Source: Laburnicola sp. R22_1 (lineage: Eukaryota > Ascomycota > Dothideomycetes > Pleosporales > Didymosphaeriaceae). From it: a stretch of 64,000 nt of DNA. The notes under the pieces were generated by a model. The model did no database searches and had not been told where the DNA came from. It saw only the letters and a list, made by a program, of their open reading frames with translations. The stretch lies in NCBI GenBank assembly GCA_014281115.1, contig JACONQ010000003.1:496001-560000 (forward strand), given 5' to 3'. Numbering within the stretch: position 1 is the stretch's first letter; every line of letters begins with the position of its first letter. Below are positions 35,672 through 46,094 of the stretch, in pieces. The translations under genes and the position numbers were made by a program.

Positions 35672-36365
35672 TGATTGCGGGGGTGGGGGAAGCTGGGTAT
35701 CCCCTGCTAGTCGACGTCGGTGAGGGTTGCGATTACAAGATAGCTCGAAACAGGAATTTATGAATACAAGGATACGAATGCCGTGTTGTCGAAGCAGAGA
35801 CGGGCCAATGGGCGATGATGGTGATGGTGGTAGCGCTCAGCCTCCAGAATAGCTGTTGCTTGATGTCGCTGATTAAGCAAAGGTGATGAGATGTGGTGGT
35901 GGCTGCTTCCGGTGACTCCAGGCTCCAGGGCGGCGGGCGATGACTGTGTGTTGCCCTGGAGGCGCACGTCGTCTGCCCTTGTTGGTGGAACTGGGTGCTG
36001 GGGGCCGGGCTGGCCGGGTGGTGGTGAGGTCGACGGCTGGGCGAGAGCGGCCGGCAGCGAGGGCTGATCCGTGAGGGAGACAAGGCCACGAATGGTGTTG
36101 CGCTGGCGTCGTTTCGTCCAATGGTTAGTAATGGCTCTCGTGCCGCACGACGGACGAGGACGCAGCGGGCAGCTGGGTTGGCCTGTGCAAGCTCCCTGTC
36201 CGGGCCTCGTCGCCCTCATCGCACTTGCCCCGACTGGGCCGCCGCCCGCCAGCGCATCGGCGGCGCGTGCGCCTGCCTAAAAGCCCACGCCCGCCCATTC
36301 CTCCGCCCGCTTCCTCACTTTCGGCCGCCTTTGCCATCCCCAGCCTTTTCTGCACACGCATCGCC
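35672..36365. other. Intergenic, GC-rich toward the 3' end
   Basis: About 690 bases. Long ORFs on the minus strand overlap the start of the next gene and have Pro/Arg/His-biased content without motifs. They are treated as spurious. Confidence 0.45.
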
Positions 36366-38263
36366 ATGGCGACGGCCCTCTCAAGTAGCATCGAGCAGCT
36401 CAAGCACGAGTTCTGCAACCGCACCGCCCACCTCTCCGACCAGCAGCGCCAGCAGCTCTGGCTGCAGCAAGTCGCAACCCTGCCCAGCGCCTCGCCCTCC
36501 AGCCCGCACCGGCCGTCGCAAGCACACCACGTCCCTCGGTCCATGTCCACGTCATCCGCCACCATCATGACCCAGCTACTAGTATGCACTGCGTCGTTGC
36601 CATCTGCTCCCCCTTCTAATCCGCCCGCCAGGCGAACAGCTTCGGGCCCGTGGGTCTCTCCGCCATCGACCATGCCGGGCCCGTCTCGAGCGACAACCAC
36701 CCCCAGCGGCCCAGCTCCACCATGCCCAGCTGGCAACATTCCTTTGACGAGCAATCCAACGCCTATGCCGTCTTTTCCGACTCCGCTTTGCTGCGAGGGC
36801 AGCCAGCACTCCAAACCATCGACGAGACGGACTTCCCCAGTCATGACATGGTTGAGTACGCACCAGCCGACTACATCAACCTCATCGAGTCTTCAGCCTC
36901 GTCCCCTCCTCCCCTGTCCCAGCCCCCAAGCCAGCTCCAATTGCACGTACAACTGACACCAAACGCTCAGTGGTTACCGACATCAGACGACCTCACCTGC
37001 CCCAGCACTCCATCCACTGCTCTGATGACGCCCGTTACTCAGTCGAGTAACTCTATGAGCCGTCAGAGCAGTTTCAATCCCCATTTCGTTGATATGTCTC
37101 GTGTCCAATCTGATTCATCTTCCATGTATCCGATCATCTCCCAAGATGGTTCTTTTTCTTTTTCACCTGATGTCAATCCTGTTTCGAAGAATATCAGCAC
37201 TTATGCTGATAATCCTCATTTCCTATCTGCTTTCACTGGGCTGCCCAGTGAAACATTTCCTTCCCCTACGCCTGTTTCTTCTGCAAGTGTTTCTGCACTT
37301 GCTTCTTCAGAGAGCGAGCCGTGCCTGGTGGAGGATATGACGAGGTCGGCTTCAACATCAAGTGAGAGCGACGCGAGTGCCGCTGAATCAGCGTCGTCGA
37401 CATACTCTCGTCATTCACGCCGCGAACGTGAGATCAACGCGCAAGCGGGCCGCTGCAGGATTGCCCCAAAGGCGATCCCCACCGCTGGTGAGACCAAGCC
37501 CGCATCATCGAATGCGCAGATGATGCGAATCCGGTCTGAAGATGGCTCGTCCAAGAATGTTGGCGTCATCAGTAAAGCTCCCTACGTACGTCCACAACAC
37601 CCCAAGATCTTGTGCCCAAAGTGCAACGAGCGACCCGAGGGCTTCCGCGGCACGCACGAGTTGGAGAGGCACGTCGCGCGCGCGCACGCGACCGTGAGAA
37701 AAGGGTACATTTGCGTAGCGCCCGCCTTTGACAGGAACTTTCTCTCCGGCTGCAAACATTGCCGCAACCAAAAAGTCTACGGCGCCTACTACAACGCGGC
37801 CGCCCATCTGCGCCGTGCCCACTTCCACCCGCGCAGGCGGGGTCGGAAGGGCAAAAACGATGAGAAGCGCGGCGGCATCGGTGGCGGTGACCATCCGCCT
37901 ATGGACTTCCTGAAACAGCACTGGATCGTGGAGATGGAGGTGGAGAACAAAAACAAGCACACTGCACATACACAATCGCCCTCAAGTGCATCGGACGACG
38001 CCGATCTCGATGTAAACAGCAGCAACTTTGACGCCACCTATGACCCCGAAGTCGCATACGCTCCTGCAGCCGTTGCCCAACCGCCCACCGACGTCGCCAT
38101 ATCGATAGATCCTAATCAGTTCGTCGACTACAGCATGTGCAGTAGCATGAATGAGGCTGAGGTCATGTACAACCCAGCAATCATGTACGCTGCACAACAC
38201 GCGTCGCCTCCCACGAGTGACATGAACATGAACGACTTCGAATTCGACGCGTATAGAACCTGA
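36366..38263 (+). CDS. C2H2-like zinc-finger protein with Ser/Pro-rich N-terminus
   Basis: Two exons, 36366..36581 and 36632..38263, give 615 aa. Exon 1 starts MATALSSSIEQLKHEFCNRT. A long Ser/Thr/Pro/Gln-rich region follows (residues ~80-370). The folded part (residues ~395-480) has CPKCNERPEGFRGTHELERH with VARAH, then CVAPAFDRNFLSGCKHCRNQ and NAAAHLRRAHFHP, and a basic RRRGRKGK. This paired-finger arrangement occurs in a fungal-specific family of putative transcription regulators. The C-terminus is acidic and aromatic (MNMNDFEFDAYRT), activation-domain-like (inference). The target genes are unknown. Confidence 0.82.
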
Positions 38264-39105
38264 ACGGGTTCTATGATCGTTTTCTTGATTCTCCTTTGAG
38301 CGTATATCTAATAACTGATTTGGTCGATTTGGCGTTTCAGGTTTAGGCCATGTATATGAATTGGGTCGGGTCGATGACCGTGAACCGCCAACCCTCGGTT
38401 GAGGCAGGTCTGCATCGCTGGTGGTTTTGTTTTTGTCTAGCATGCTACAGGCGTTGGGTACTGTCCGTCATGTCTCTGATGCTGAATGATGTTTGCGAGT
38501 TCTCTTGTTACGCGTCGGAGCGTTTATGGACTTCCTTTTCGCTTCGTGCATGTTCGCTTTTGATGATGAACTTTCCTCGATTGAGGGCTTGGTCGAATAT
38601 CCTTTTTGTTAAGTAGTATTGTTGGCCGTATTGTATGTTGTTAATACAACTAGTAGCTTCCCATATATTGCGCGGGGAGGCGTTGAGATGCAATATGCAA
38701 TTATGCTGAACCGTCATGTCTTGCATTGGTGCATTTTGTTGCGATCCCAGCATAATCTCATAATCATCGACAATACAAGATGCGTCCAGCTTCCTCGTAA
38801 ACGGGTAAGACGGTCATGGCGCTGGCCGACTCATTCTGAACCCCCTACGAGACGTAACGGTCAATGTTGGTTGTGATATGGTGCAGTACCTAGTGAAATC
38901 AACGTGAAACGATGGGAAGCCGCGATAAGAGAGCGTATTCGGATAATAAAAATGCGCTGTTCGGATGTCTAGCATATACTATCGAGTAGAAAAAAAAATG
39001 GTAATAGCAGTTATTAGATTGAATGTACCGCACCCCCCACCAAAGACCAAACTCAAAAACGACCGTGGATATCATGCGAAAAAAGAAAGGACATCACCCA
39101 GCAAC
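38264..39105. other. Convergent 3' region
   Basis: About 840 bases between converging genes, AT-rich in places (38600-38720). No gene or RNA is seen. Confidence 0.45.
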
Positions 39106-41433
39106 CTAGAAGGCATCTTCATTAGGACAAGCCGTGACATCGTGACCTTCACTCTCACAGAGAGCACACCACTTATCTGGATCCGGCATAGAACCACCTT
39201 TCGGAGGCACGAGGGAGGAGTTGAAAACAGGCGGAGGGAGAGGCGCGGTCGGAGCGTTTCCCGAAGACTTTGTTGGCGTGAGCGAGGGGCGAGGTTGGCT
39301 CAGAGGTAGGGACAAGTTTCGGAGGCCCTCGATGACGACGCCTTTTCCGTTGCGGAGGCCGCTCGGTGGCTTTGAGCCTGCGTCTCCACCCATGGCAGAG
39401 CAGTTGAGGATGTCGTGGCCGCCCGTCTCGCAAATCTCGCACCAGAGCACACTGCCATCAGCCGATGAGTGTCCATCGGTGGACTCGGTCATAGGCGGGA
39501 GAGCTGGCGGTGCTTCACGACGCATGGCTTCTGGCGCAGGCTTCCAGCTCAGCACAGTTCCCTTGCTGTCTCGTCCCGAGGATCGTTTTTCTGCTGTTGC
39601 CGTATGCTCCGAGACACCGTTGCTGACCACACTCTCACGCTGCCTAGCGACCCCCATTTGAGTCTTCAGACGCTCGATCTCACGTTCCAGTTCCTCTTCT
39701 CTATACGCCTTACGTTCGACTAGCCCACGAAGCTCCTCTTTCTCGCGTTCCAATTGCTCTGCCTTTGCCTTTGCGCTATGAAGTTCTTCAGGGTTGACTG
39801 ACGACCCTTGGCGGGATAAAGGGGACCGGGCGTGCTCTTCAATGGGACCAGAACTCAGTGAATGGATGATGGCCTTCAGTCCGCGAATTTCGTCGTCTCT
39901 CTGCTCTACCTCTCGCGCTGCTGGAGTGGACGGGCTGTCCACCATGGCGCCTGCTCCCTTCAAGGCCGCTGCGGCCTTTTCGCGCTCTCGTCGCAGCTCC
40001 GATCGACCGCGCTCCACTTCGCCACGAAGGAACTCAACCTCCCCACGAGCTTCAGCTTCTCCCCTTCTAGCATCCTCTAGGCCTTCCTCCAGCTCTTGTA
40101 CCAGTTCTTCGAGCTGTTTGAGCTGCCTCGCTACACCTTCTACATCTTCACCTCTCGAATGTAATTCTCGAAGTTCGTCTTGTAACTCCTCTACTTTTCG
40201 CTCGTACACGCGTTCGGTCTCCGTGCTGGCTAGCTCCAGAGTGTCGATGGTACTACGGAAATCCGCTCGATGTGCGTCGAATTCGGCGGTTAACATTGCA
40301 ATCTTCTCATTCTTTTCTCGAAGAAGCAACCGCAGCTGTGCGACATCGTTCGAGTCGTCACTGTTTTTCGACGACCCGAAACTCATTCCATCCTCTGGTA
40401 GCATGCTCTGTATCTCTCCCAAGCTAGCTTCCATTTCTGTCAATGATGCAGCCTGCTCTTTGAGTTGCTTGTCTCGTTCTTCAAGTAGCTTCTTTAGACG
40501 CTGTACTTCCTCGTCCGAGGGGTTTGAGCCAGGCCTCCGACCCTGGAAGCTCCCCATTGAATCGTTGCTAATCCGACTGTTCCCCGTGGGCGTGGTCTCC
40601 AGGTCCTCGTCGATTATGTCATGCTGACCCAGACGGGAGTTGTTGCGCGAATACGGCCGAGGCGGGCCTGGAGTTCGAGGTTTCTGGAAGGCAGCCGTTC
40701 GGGGCCCTGGGCTGGCGAAGCGTGGCGGGCCGATGGTGCTCTTGGAGAGGCCTGCGGGTGTAATGGACCCATTCCTACTAGGGGTGGGCGCAAGGTTGGG
40801 TTGTTTGCGGAACGGAGATTCCGGGCGTGGTAACGAAGGTCTGCCTTTGGGCTTGAAGCTCGGACTAGGCGCGCGGGCACCAGGGCCGAGCGACTGAGAG
40901 AACTTGGGTATCGAAGGCGTGTCGGGACTGAAGTTCGGTCTCTCGCGGGTCGAGCCGCCGAAGCTTGTATGCGAAGGGGTCGTGGGAGTCGGGGGGAGGT
41001 CGGAGCCCGGGGACGATCGCTTCTTCGCTCGATGCACGGGCAGGAAGATGCCAGAGCCGGGGATGGATGTGTCGAAATAGCGGGTGCCATCAACATCGCC
41101 GTCGTTCTTGCCGCGGGCGGCAAACTGCTTGCTGAGCTCGACGCCGGCGAAGACGCCCGGCTTGTTGCGCACGCTGCCGATGAACTTGACGACGCCCGTC
41201 ATGGGCCCAGGCACCTCGACGACATCGCCCACCTCGAGTTCGCGGCCGTCGGCGCCCATGTTGGCGGTGGCGTTGGCGGTGGCGGCGGGGGTCGTGGGCT
41301 TGCCCACGAGTGCGTTCAGGGAGGCTTTGCGTGCGACGGCGGTGCTGTGGGCAAGGGAGAGGTTCGGCGAGGAAGCGACGTTTGCGAGCGATGGGCGCGG
41401 CCCACCAAGTCGGCGGGGCGTTTGCAGACTCAT
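39106..41433 (-). CDS. CAP-Gly microtubule plus-end protein, CLIP-170-like
   Basis: A single exon of 775 aa starting MSLQTPRRLGGPRPSLANVA. The CAP-Gly domain is at ~65-135 (GDVVEVPGPMTGVVKFIGSV; FAGVELSK, the FxGVEL motif; DGTRYFD). A Ser/Pro basic linker (microtubule-binding type) follows, then coiled coil from ~305 to ~590. The end has two CCHC zinc knuckles, CEICETGGHDILNC and CALCESEGHDVTAC. This is the full CLIP-170/S. pombe tip1/A. nidulans ClipA layout, in which the knuckles bind partners such as dynactin or LIS1. It acts in cytoplasmic microtubule dynamics and polar growth. The antisense Ser-rich ORF of 277 codons (39794-40627) is a shadow of the coiled coil. Confidence 0.93.
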   Translation of the reverse strand: MSLQTPRRLGGPRPSLANVASSPNLSLAHSTAVARKASLNALVGKPTTPAATANATANMGADGRELEVGDVVEVPGPMTGVVKFIGSVRNKPGVFAGVELSKQFAARGKNDGDVDGTRYFDTSIPGSGIFLPVHRAKKRSSPGSDLPPTPTTPSHTSFGGSTRERPNFSPDTPSIPKFSQSLGPGARAPSPSFKPKGRPSLPRPESPFRKQPNLAPTPSRNGSITPAGLSKSTIGPPRFASPGPRTAAFQKPRTPGPPRPYSRNNSRLGQHDIIDEDLETTPTGNSRISNDSMGSFQGRRPGSNPSDEEVQRLKKLLEERDKQLKEQAASLTEMEASLGEIQSMLPEDGMSFGSSKNSDDSNDVAQLRLLLREKNEKIAMLTAEFDAHRADFRSTIDTLELASTETERVYERKVEELQDELRELHSRGEDVEGVARQLKQLEELVQELEEGLEDARRGEAEARGEVEFLRGEVERGRSELRREREKAAAALKGAGAMVDSPSTPAAREVEQRDDEIRGLKAIIHSLSSGPIEEHARSPLSRQGSSVNPEELHSAKAKAEQLEREKEELRGLVERKAYREEELEREIERLKTQMGVARQRESVVSNGVSEHTATAEKRSSGRDSKGTVLSWKPAPEAMRREAPPALPPMTESTDGHSSADGSVLWCEICETGGHDILNCSAMGGDAGSKPPSGLRNGKGVVIEGLRNLSLPLSQPRPSLTPTKSSGNAPTAPLPPPVFNSSLVPPKGGSMPDPDKWCALCESEGHDVTACPNEDAF

Positions 41434-41791
41434 CCTTCCTTGGTCCTTGGTGGTGCAATGTTAATGTTATTGTTGACAGGGTCCCGAGACGGCACCACCA
41501 CCTCGCACAGACCAACCGCCTCGCTGGGACACGCGGAGAGTTCACGCCGCCATGGATGGTCTGACAAGTGCCTGCCAACCGGCGAATAAGCCCTACCAAC
41601 CGAATAAGGCCTGGCAACCGATGAAGGCGCCCTGGCAACCGACGAGCAGCGACCAGCGGCAATCGTTGGCAGATGTCCGAGCCGAGGCAGAGGCAGAGGC
41701 CTCCGCAGCGACGCCGCCATGTACAAAACACAGCAACCATGCCCCAGTAGTCTCCGCATCCACACGCCAGATCCCCCGCAGTATACACACA
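41434..41791. promoter_or_regulatory. Shared divergent promoter, CLIP-like and phosphotransferase genes
   Basis: 358 bases between the two starts. The phosphotransferase frame stays open upstream to an ATG at 41552, so part of this stretch could encode an N-terminal extension. It contains repeated CCTACCAACCGA/CCTGGCAACCGA words (41591-41645). Confidence 0.45.
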
Positions 41792-43009
41792 ATGGCCGGC
41801 GTCGTACGCCAACCCATAGATGTCGCCTCTCTCGAGCGCTACATCGCCTCCAACGTCCCCGAAATCGCTGTCCCCGTCGACGTGAAACAGTTTGGGTACG
41901 GGCAGAGCAACCCGACCTATCAGTTGACCGACAAGAATGGTACCAAGTATGTCATGCGCAAGAAGCCGCCAGGGACGCTGCTTTCCAAGGTAGGGACTGC
42001 GCTTTCGAGCCGACAAGACGGCTACTAAGCGCGGCAGTAGACGGCGCATAAAGTCGATCGCGAATATCGAATAATTCACGCCCTGGAGAACACTGATGTT
42101 CCGGTTCCGCGAGCGTTGTGCCTGTGCCAGGACGAGAAGGTCATTGGCACCGATTTCTATATCATGGACTTTCTGGACGGACGCATCTTTGAGGATCCTG
42201 CCATTCCTGGAGTAACACCAGACGAAAGGACAAAGATGTGAGTCGCGTGGCGCGCAGGGCGTTGATCAGGATGCGACATGCTAATACGTCCTTGTAGGTG
42301 GCATTCCGCGGTAACAACTCTCGCCAAGTTTCATCGCGTTGTCCCCAAAGACGTCGGCCTCGAAAGCTACGGTAAACCCTCTGGGTTCTACAACCGACAA
42401 ATATCCACTTTCAACATAATCTCCAAGTCGCAGGCAGAGGCAAAAGACAAAGATACCAGCATCCCGGTTGGCAAGATCCCACATCAAGATGACATGGTAG
42501 CTTTCTTCAGCGACCCCAGGACGCAACCTAAAGACAGAAGTAGCTTCGTACATGGTGACTACAAGATCGATAACGTCGTGTTCCACAAAACTGAACCTAA
42601 AGTCATAGGCATCCTCGATTGGGAGATGTCAACAATAGGACACCCTTTGAGCGACTTGAACAACCTGTTTGCGCCATACTTGTGGGCAGGACATAAAGAG
42701 GCACTGGCATCTCGCGCCAACGAGGCCTTTCTGCCTGGTGCGACAGAAGGTCTACCGACAAGAGACCAACTCGTTGCCTGGTATTCCGAAGTCGCTGGGT
42801 GGGACCCGAGGCCAGATTTGACCTGGGGAGATGCCTTCTCGACGTATAGATTGGCTATCATCATGCAGGGAATTGCAGCACGGTATGCGCTCCGTCAAGC
42901 AAGCAGTGCACAGGCTCAGGAGTACGGTTCATTGACGAAGCCTTTTGCCAAAACCGCGTGGGACCTGGTGCAAGACTACAAAAGATCGCACGAGAAAGGA
43001 AGGCTATAG
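41792..43009 (+). CDS. APH/ACAD10-type phosphotransferase
   Basis: Three exons, 41792..41989, 42041..42237 and 42298..43009, give 368 aa. It starts [20 protein letters not shown], then [15 protein letters not shown] (nucleotide loop) and YVMRKKPPG (Lys). The splice restores [20 protein letters not shown]. Catalytic [12 protein letters not shown] (the HxDxxxxN loop) and [16 protein letters not shown] (metal Asp) follow. The group matches the kinase-like N-domain of ACAD10/11, which phosphorylates 4-hydroxyacyl-CoA in fatty-acid degradation; fungal stand-alone members have unknown substrates. An in-frame ATG at 41552 would add 80 low-complexity residues; 41792 is preferred because the conserved part begins there. 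Confidence 0.88.
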
Positions 43010-43270
43010 TGTAGCTTGACGTAGTATATGTTGACTTGCAATTCGCTGCCACCGACGTCCTTCAAGCTCCAAGTAATAGGTGCAAATGCACAAATGGTAT
43101 CATGTTCATGCTGTCCTGTAACTTGGCTGCGTCAACACATGTACCATCCCCAGGCAGAGTGTTGAAAGGTAACCGGGTACATACCCACAAGCTTTTCCCA
43201 AAACGCCGACAACCATCCCTTCCTAGACCATTGCTGGCGCATTGTATGTGCTAATCCCTTGTAACGTGTT

Positions 43271-43681
43271 TCAATGTCTTCCGCCCCTGTGCTCATCGTG
43301 GTTGATGCGGTCGAGTGCCTGGAAAGATCGAGTCAGTGATTGGATGTAGGTTGTGATAATGCAAGTACAGACCTCAAGCATGACGACCGCGTTCCCTCGA
43401 ATGACGACCATGCCGATCCTCTCCTTCTCGCCTCCTGCCTTCTCCTCGACGGCGTCATCTAGCACAACATTTAGGTAGACCTACCCCCCTTAGCATGATT
43501 GATTCGGGGTAGATAAACGAGCGTCACTCACGTCGTAACCTCGTAGGACGCCCATAACCTTTCGACTGCCATTAAGCGACACGAGGATACGCTTCTCAAG
43601 GTACTGGCCGGCATTAGTATCTTCGAAAAGAAAAAGCCTCCTTGGATTTACCTTCTTGAGCTCGGGCTGGGCTTGAGGCAT
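43271..43681 (-). CDS. SMX2: Small nuclear ribonucleoprotein SmG
   Basis: Four exons, 43681..43652, 43603..43532, 43480..43373 and 43318..43271, give 85 aa: MPQAQPELKK, YLEKRILVSLNGSRKVMGVL with RGYD, VYLNVVLDDAVEEKAGGEKE with RIGMVVIRGNAVVMLE, and ALDRINHDEHRGGRH. Sm1 and Sm2 motifs are complete (IRGN is the Sm2 core). SmG is one of seven Sm proteins forming the ring on spliceosomal snRNAs. Intron 1 is exactly 48 nt, in frame and stop-free, with a TACTAAT branch site; retention would insert 16 residues before the Sm1 motif. The gene is divergent from NTR2. Confidence 0.95.
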
Positions 43682-43992
43682 GTTGGAGTAAAGCGGTTAA
43701 GCTGCGACGGACGACTGGGTGCTGTGTCGCGCGGTCGGATTCGGTCTTGTCAAGGTGCACTACTCGTTGCAAGAGCTCGGATCGAGTGAAGATGACAGAG
43801 TTGCCCGAGACTTTCTGCGTACGTTGCGGCGGCGGTGGGCGGACGGGTAACACTCGGTGCGTGCGGCGCAAATGTGGTGCAATGACTCGTGAGGGTTACA
43901 TAAGCACGGATATTCGCTTACATAAGTCACGCATCGATCCAATATATGGGAGCGCGAGCCCACGTCTATCCACCCAAAGAGGGACAATAACC
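43682..43992. promoter_or_regulatory. Shared divergent promoter, SmG and NTR2
   Basis: 311 bases between the two starts. The NTR2 frame is open upstream to 43747, but that translation (Cys/Gly-rich) has no family match. Both genes serve the spliceosome, so co-regulation from this region is an attractive inference. Confidence 0.45.
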
Positions 43993-45345
43993 ATGAAAAG
44001 ATCAGGATCCGGTCGTGTCGCCCGCAAAATCGGTACAGATGATGACGGCTCTGCGGACAGCGCAAACAGTTCCCAGAGCGAGTCGCAGATTCGCCGCCCA
44101 GGTACGTTATGCGTGTCGCTACTGCAACCTTCTTGTTCTGACCTCCATAGGCGATCCGTGCTAACTAACGGGGTAGATACCGTAGTCAGGCGACCGACAT
44201 TCGGCAAGAACAAGAAGCGTTCGTCTTTGCGCGTGTCTTTCGGTCCGGGCGACTCGGATGCGAACGATGGCGATGAATCAAGCGATGCCGCCGTTGTCAC
44301 ACCGAAGAAGTCAAACCTGGGTCGCATAGCGCTCGAGAAAAGCGCTCAGCTTCGAGCAAGATCATCACTGGCGCAGGAGATTTCGCGACCTAGTACGGAC
44401 GACGACCGACCGAACTACAGCAAAGACTACATAGCAGAATTACGCAACTCAACGCCAACCAAGCCGAAGGATCTCAAAGCCTCCGCGGAAGAGGAGGAAG
44501 CATTACGATCACTCGACATAGCCTCCAAGTTCGGATCAAGCACTCCCATCTCCCTTGAACCCGAAACGTCTGCCATCCCGACTCAAGCTGAGATACAAGA
44601 AAAGAAAGCCCGGCGGAGACGGTTGGCGCAGGAGCAGGGCGCTTATGACGAGGAGGAGGAGAAGCCGTGGGCGTCAGATGATGATGATGAGTTTCGCACG
44701 CATAAAAACGAGATTTCTCTGCGACTGAAAGCGAAGAAGTATGCGGAGACTCGTCTTGACTACGATGATGAAGACATCGCAGAAGGCTTCGACGACTACG
44801 TTGAAGATGGAAAAGTATCCCTGGGACGGAAGTCAGAGCGCGAGGCACAGCGGAAACGGCGAGCTGATATAGCAGAAATGATCAGAGATGCCGAAGGTAA
44901 TTCCGGTGATGATGGCTCAGACGACTCGGAGGAAGAACGTAATGCCGCTTTCGCTGCAGCCCAAGCTCGTTCAGGCAGATATGGACAGCAGGAACAGGAC
45001 GGAGAGGAGGGTGCCCGAACACCGCCGCGAATAACACCATTACCTGATCTTGCAGATATCTTAGCAAGTCTACAGTCAGACATCGACGTGAAGCGACAGA
45101 GGAAAGAACTGATCCAGAAAAAGTTGGAGGAGCTGAAGGAGGACAAGGTCAGTGTTGCGGAGCGGAAGCAGTATCTGCAAGAGCAGCTGCAGCAGACGGC
45201 AGAGAAGTTTGAGAGATTGCGACAGGAGGAGGGCCTACCCACTTTACCTGCCGCAGCCGGAAGTAAGTTCATCACGGAGAGAGGGTTGGACAGTCTGGGG
45301 ACCACGCCCATGGGCACCGCATCGAGTGCTTCAGATGGAGAGTAG
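43993..45345 (+). CDS. NTR2: Spliceosome disassembly factor Ntr2-like
   Basis: Two exons, 43993..44101 and 44177..45345, give 425 aa. It starts MKRSGSGRVARKIGTDDDGS. Family words are RRPTFGKNKKRSSLRVSFGP, YSKDYIAELRNSTPTKPKD, KPWASDDDDEFRTH and DLADILASLQSDIDVKRQRK, followed by a coiled coil. Ntr2 with Ntr1 and Prp43 releases intron-lariat spliceosomes in yeast nuclei; filamentous homologues resemble the GCFC-associated protein. Acidic runs (DEEEEK, GDDGSDDSEEE) alternate with basic ones. The ATG at 43993 is chosen over upstream in-frame codons because the conserved sequence begins there. Confidence 0.82.
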   Translation: MKRSGSGRVARKIGTDDDGSADSANSSQSESQIRRPGTLCVSLLQPSCSDLHRRSVLTNGVDTVVRRPTFGKNKKRSSLRVSFGPGDSDANDGDESSDAAVVTPKKSNLGRIALEKSAQLRARSSLAQEISRPSTDDDRPNYSKDYIAELRNSTPTKPKDLKASAEEEEALRSLDIASKFGSSTPISLEPETSAIPTQAEIQEKKARRRRLAQEQGAYDEEEEKPWASDDDDEFRTHKNEISLRLKAKKYAETRLDYDDEDIAEGFDDYVEDGKVSLGRKSEREAQRKRRADIAEMIRDAEGNSGDDGSDDSEEERNAAFAAAQARSGRYGQQEQDGEEGARTPPRITPLPDLADILASLQSDIDVKRQRKELIQKKLEELKEDKVSVAERKQYLQEQLQQTAEKFERLRQEEGLPTLPAAAGSKFITERGLDSLGTTPMGTASSASDGE

Positions 45346-45579
45346 ATTCCTCTTGATACCAACCAAATGATTCTCTACAGGCTTGCCATGTACTCATAGT
45401 GCTTATAAGCAGAAGAATGGCGTACCCAAGATTCCCATGGTTAGCACTATAAGCTGCCGGTGGATCAACCCCAACAGTATCATACAATGCTTCTCCGCAG
45501 TTGAACTCCAAACCTGAACTCCTGTCAATGCATGTCGTAATTCTCCTCCTCTTGGGTTGTCGGCCTTGTTCCTTATTCT
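45346..45579. other. Convergent 3' spacer
   Basis: 234 bases between the ends of NTR2 and CMC2, no features seen. Confidence 0.4.
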
Positions 45580-45875
45580 TCATGAATTCGCATCGATATC
45601 GGCCCACACCTTCTCAATATGCTTTCGCTTCTCCCTGGCCGCTTCGCGGTTCAACCGTGTCCTCTCAAGTCGTTGGGCACGCAGACACATGTTGACCTTG
45701 TATTTGGCGTCGGTGCAGTTGCCGAAGACTTTGTGCACGAAGCCGCGGGCGTGGCATTCGTCGAGCGCGGCAATCACGTCGGCGCAGTCTGAGAGCGTTA
45801 GCGATTGCGGTGGAGACGCACAGCTACAAGGGACTCACTCTTCTGGTTTTCTTCGGTGTGAAGATGAGGATGCAT
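45580..45875 (-). CDS. CMC2: COX assembly mitochondrial protein Cmc2
   Basis: Two exons, 45875..45839 and 45788..45580, give 81 aa: MHPHLHTEENQKN, CADVIAALDECHARGF, VFGNCTDAKYKVNMCL, then a basic helix ending KHIEKVWADIDANS. The twin CX9C motifs (CADVIAALDEC and CTDAKYKVNMC) mark an intermembrane-space protein folded by Mia40. Cmc2 helps cytochrome c oxidase assembly. The intron starts one base into codon 13 (phase 1). The start is the first ATG and is conserved (MHPHLHT). Confidence 0.9.
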
Positions 45876-46094
45876 GGCGAATGTACTGTTTGGAGACGGC
45901 AAGTGAAGGTTGATTGGCGGCGCGCGAGGGCGTTCGGTGGCGTGGTGAGCTTTGAAGTTCAAGATGGTCGGATCGGGAAGTCACCAGTCGTGAACCAGGT
46001 CCGTGCGTGCGCTCTTGACCTTTTCTCGTCCTCCCCGCAGCAGCGATAATAAACATCTACCTCATTTTCTGAGACTACAAGTTTCGACATTGCC
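45876..46094. promoter_or_regulatory. Shared divergent promoter, CMC2 and prefoldin 2
   Basis: 219 bases between the two ATGs; compact and GC-rich toward CMC2. No TATA box is seen. Confidence 0.45.

Noticed and set aside
35733..36844. Long minus-strand ORFs near the C2H2-like gene
   Set aside because: They overlap the opposite real exon and are His/Pro/Arg-biased with no domain.
39794..40627. 277-codon plus-strand Ser-rich ORF
   Set aside because: It is antisense to the CLIP-170-like coiled coil; Ser/Arg bias arises from complementing Glu/Leu/Arg codons.
41552..41791. 80-residue N-terminal extension of the phosphotransferase
   Set aside because: The sequence is low-complexity and repeat-derived, and recognisable family sequence starts at 41792; not excluded as a minor form.
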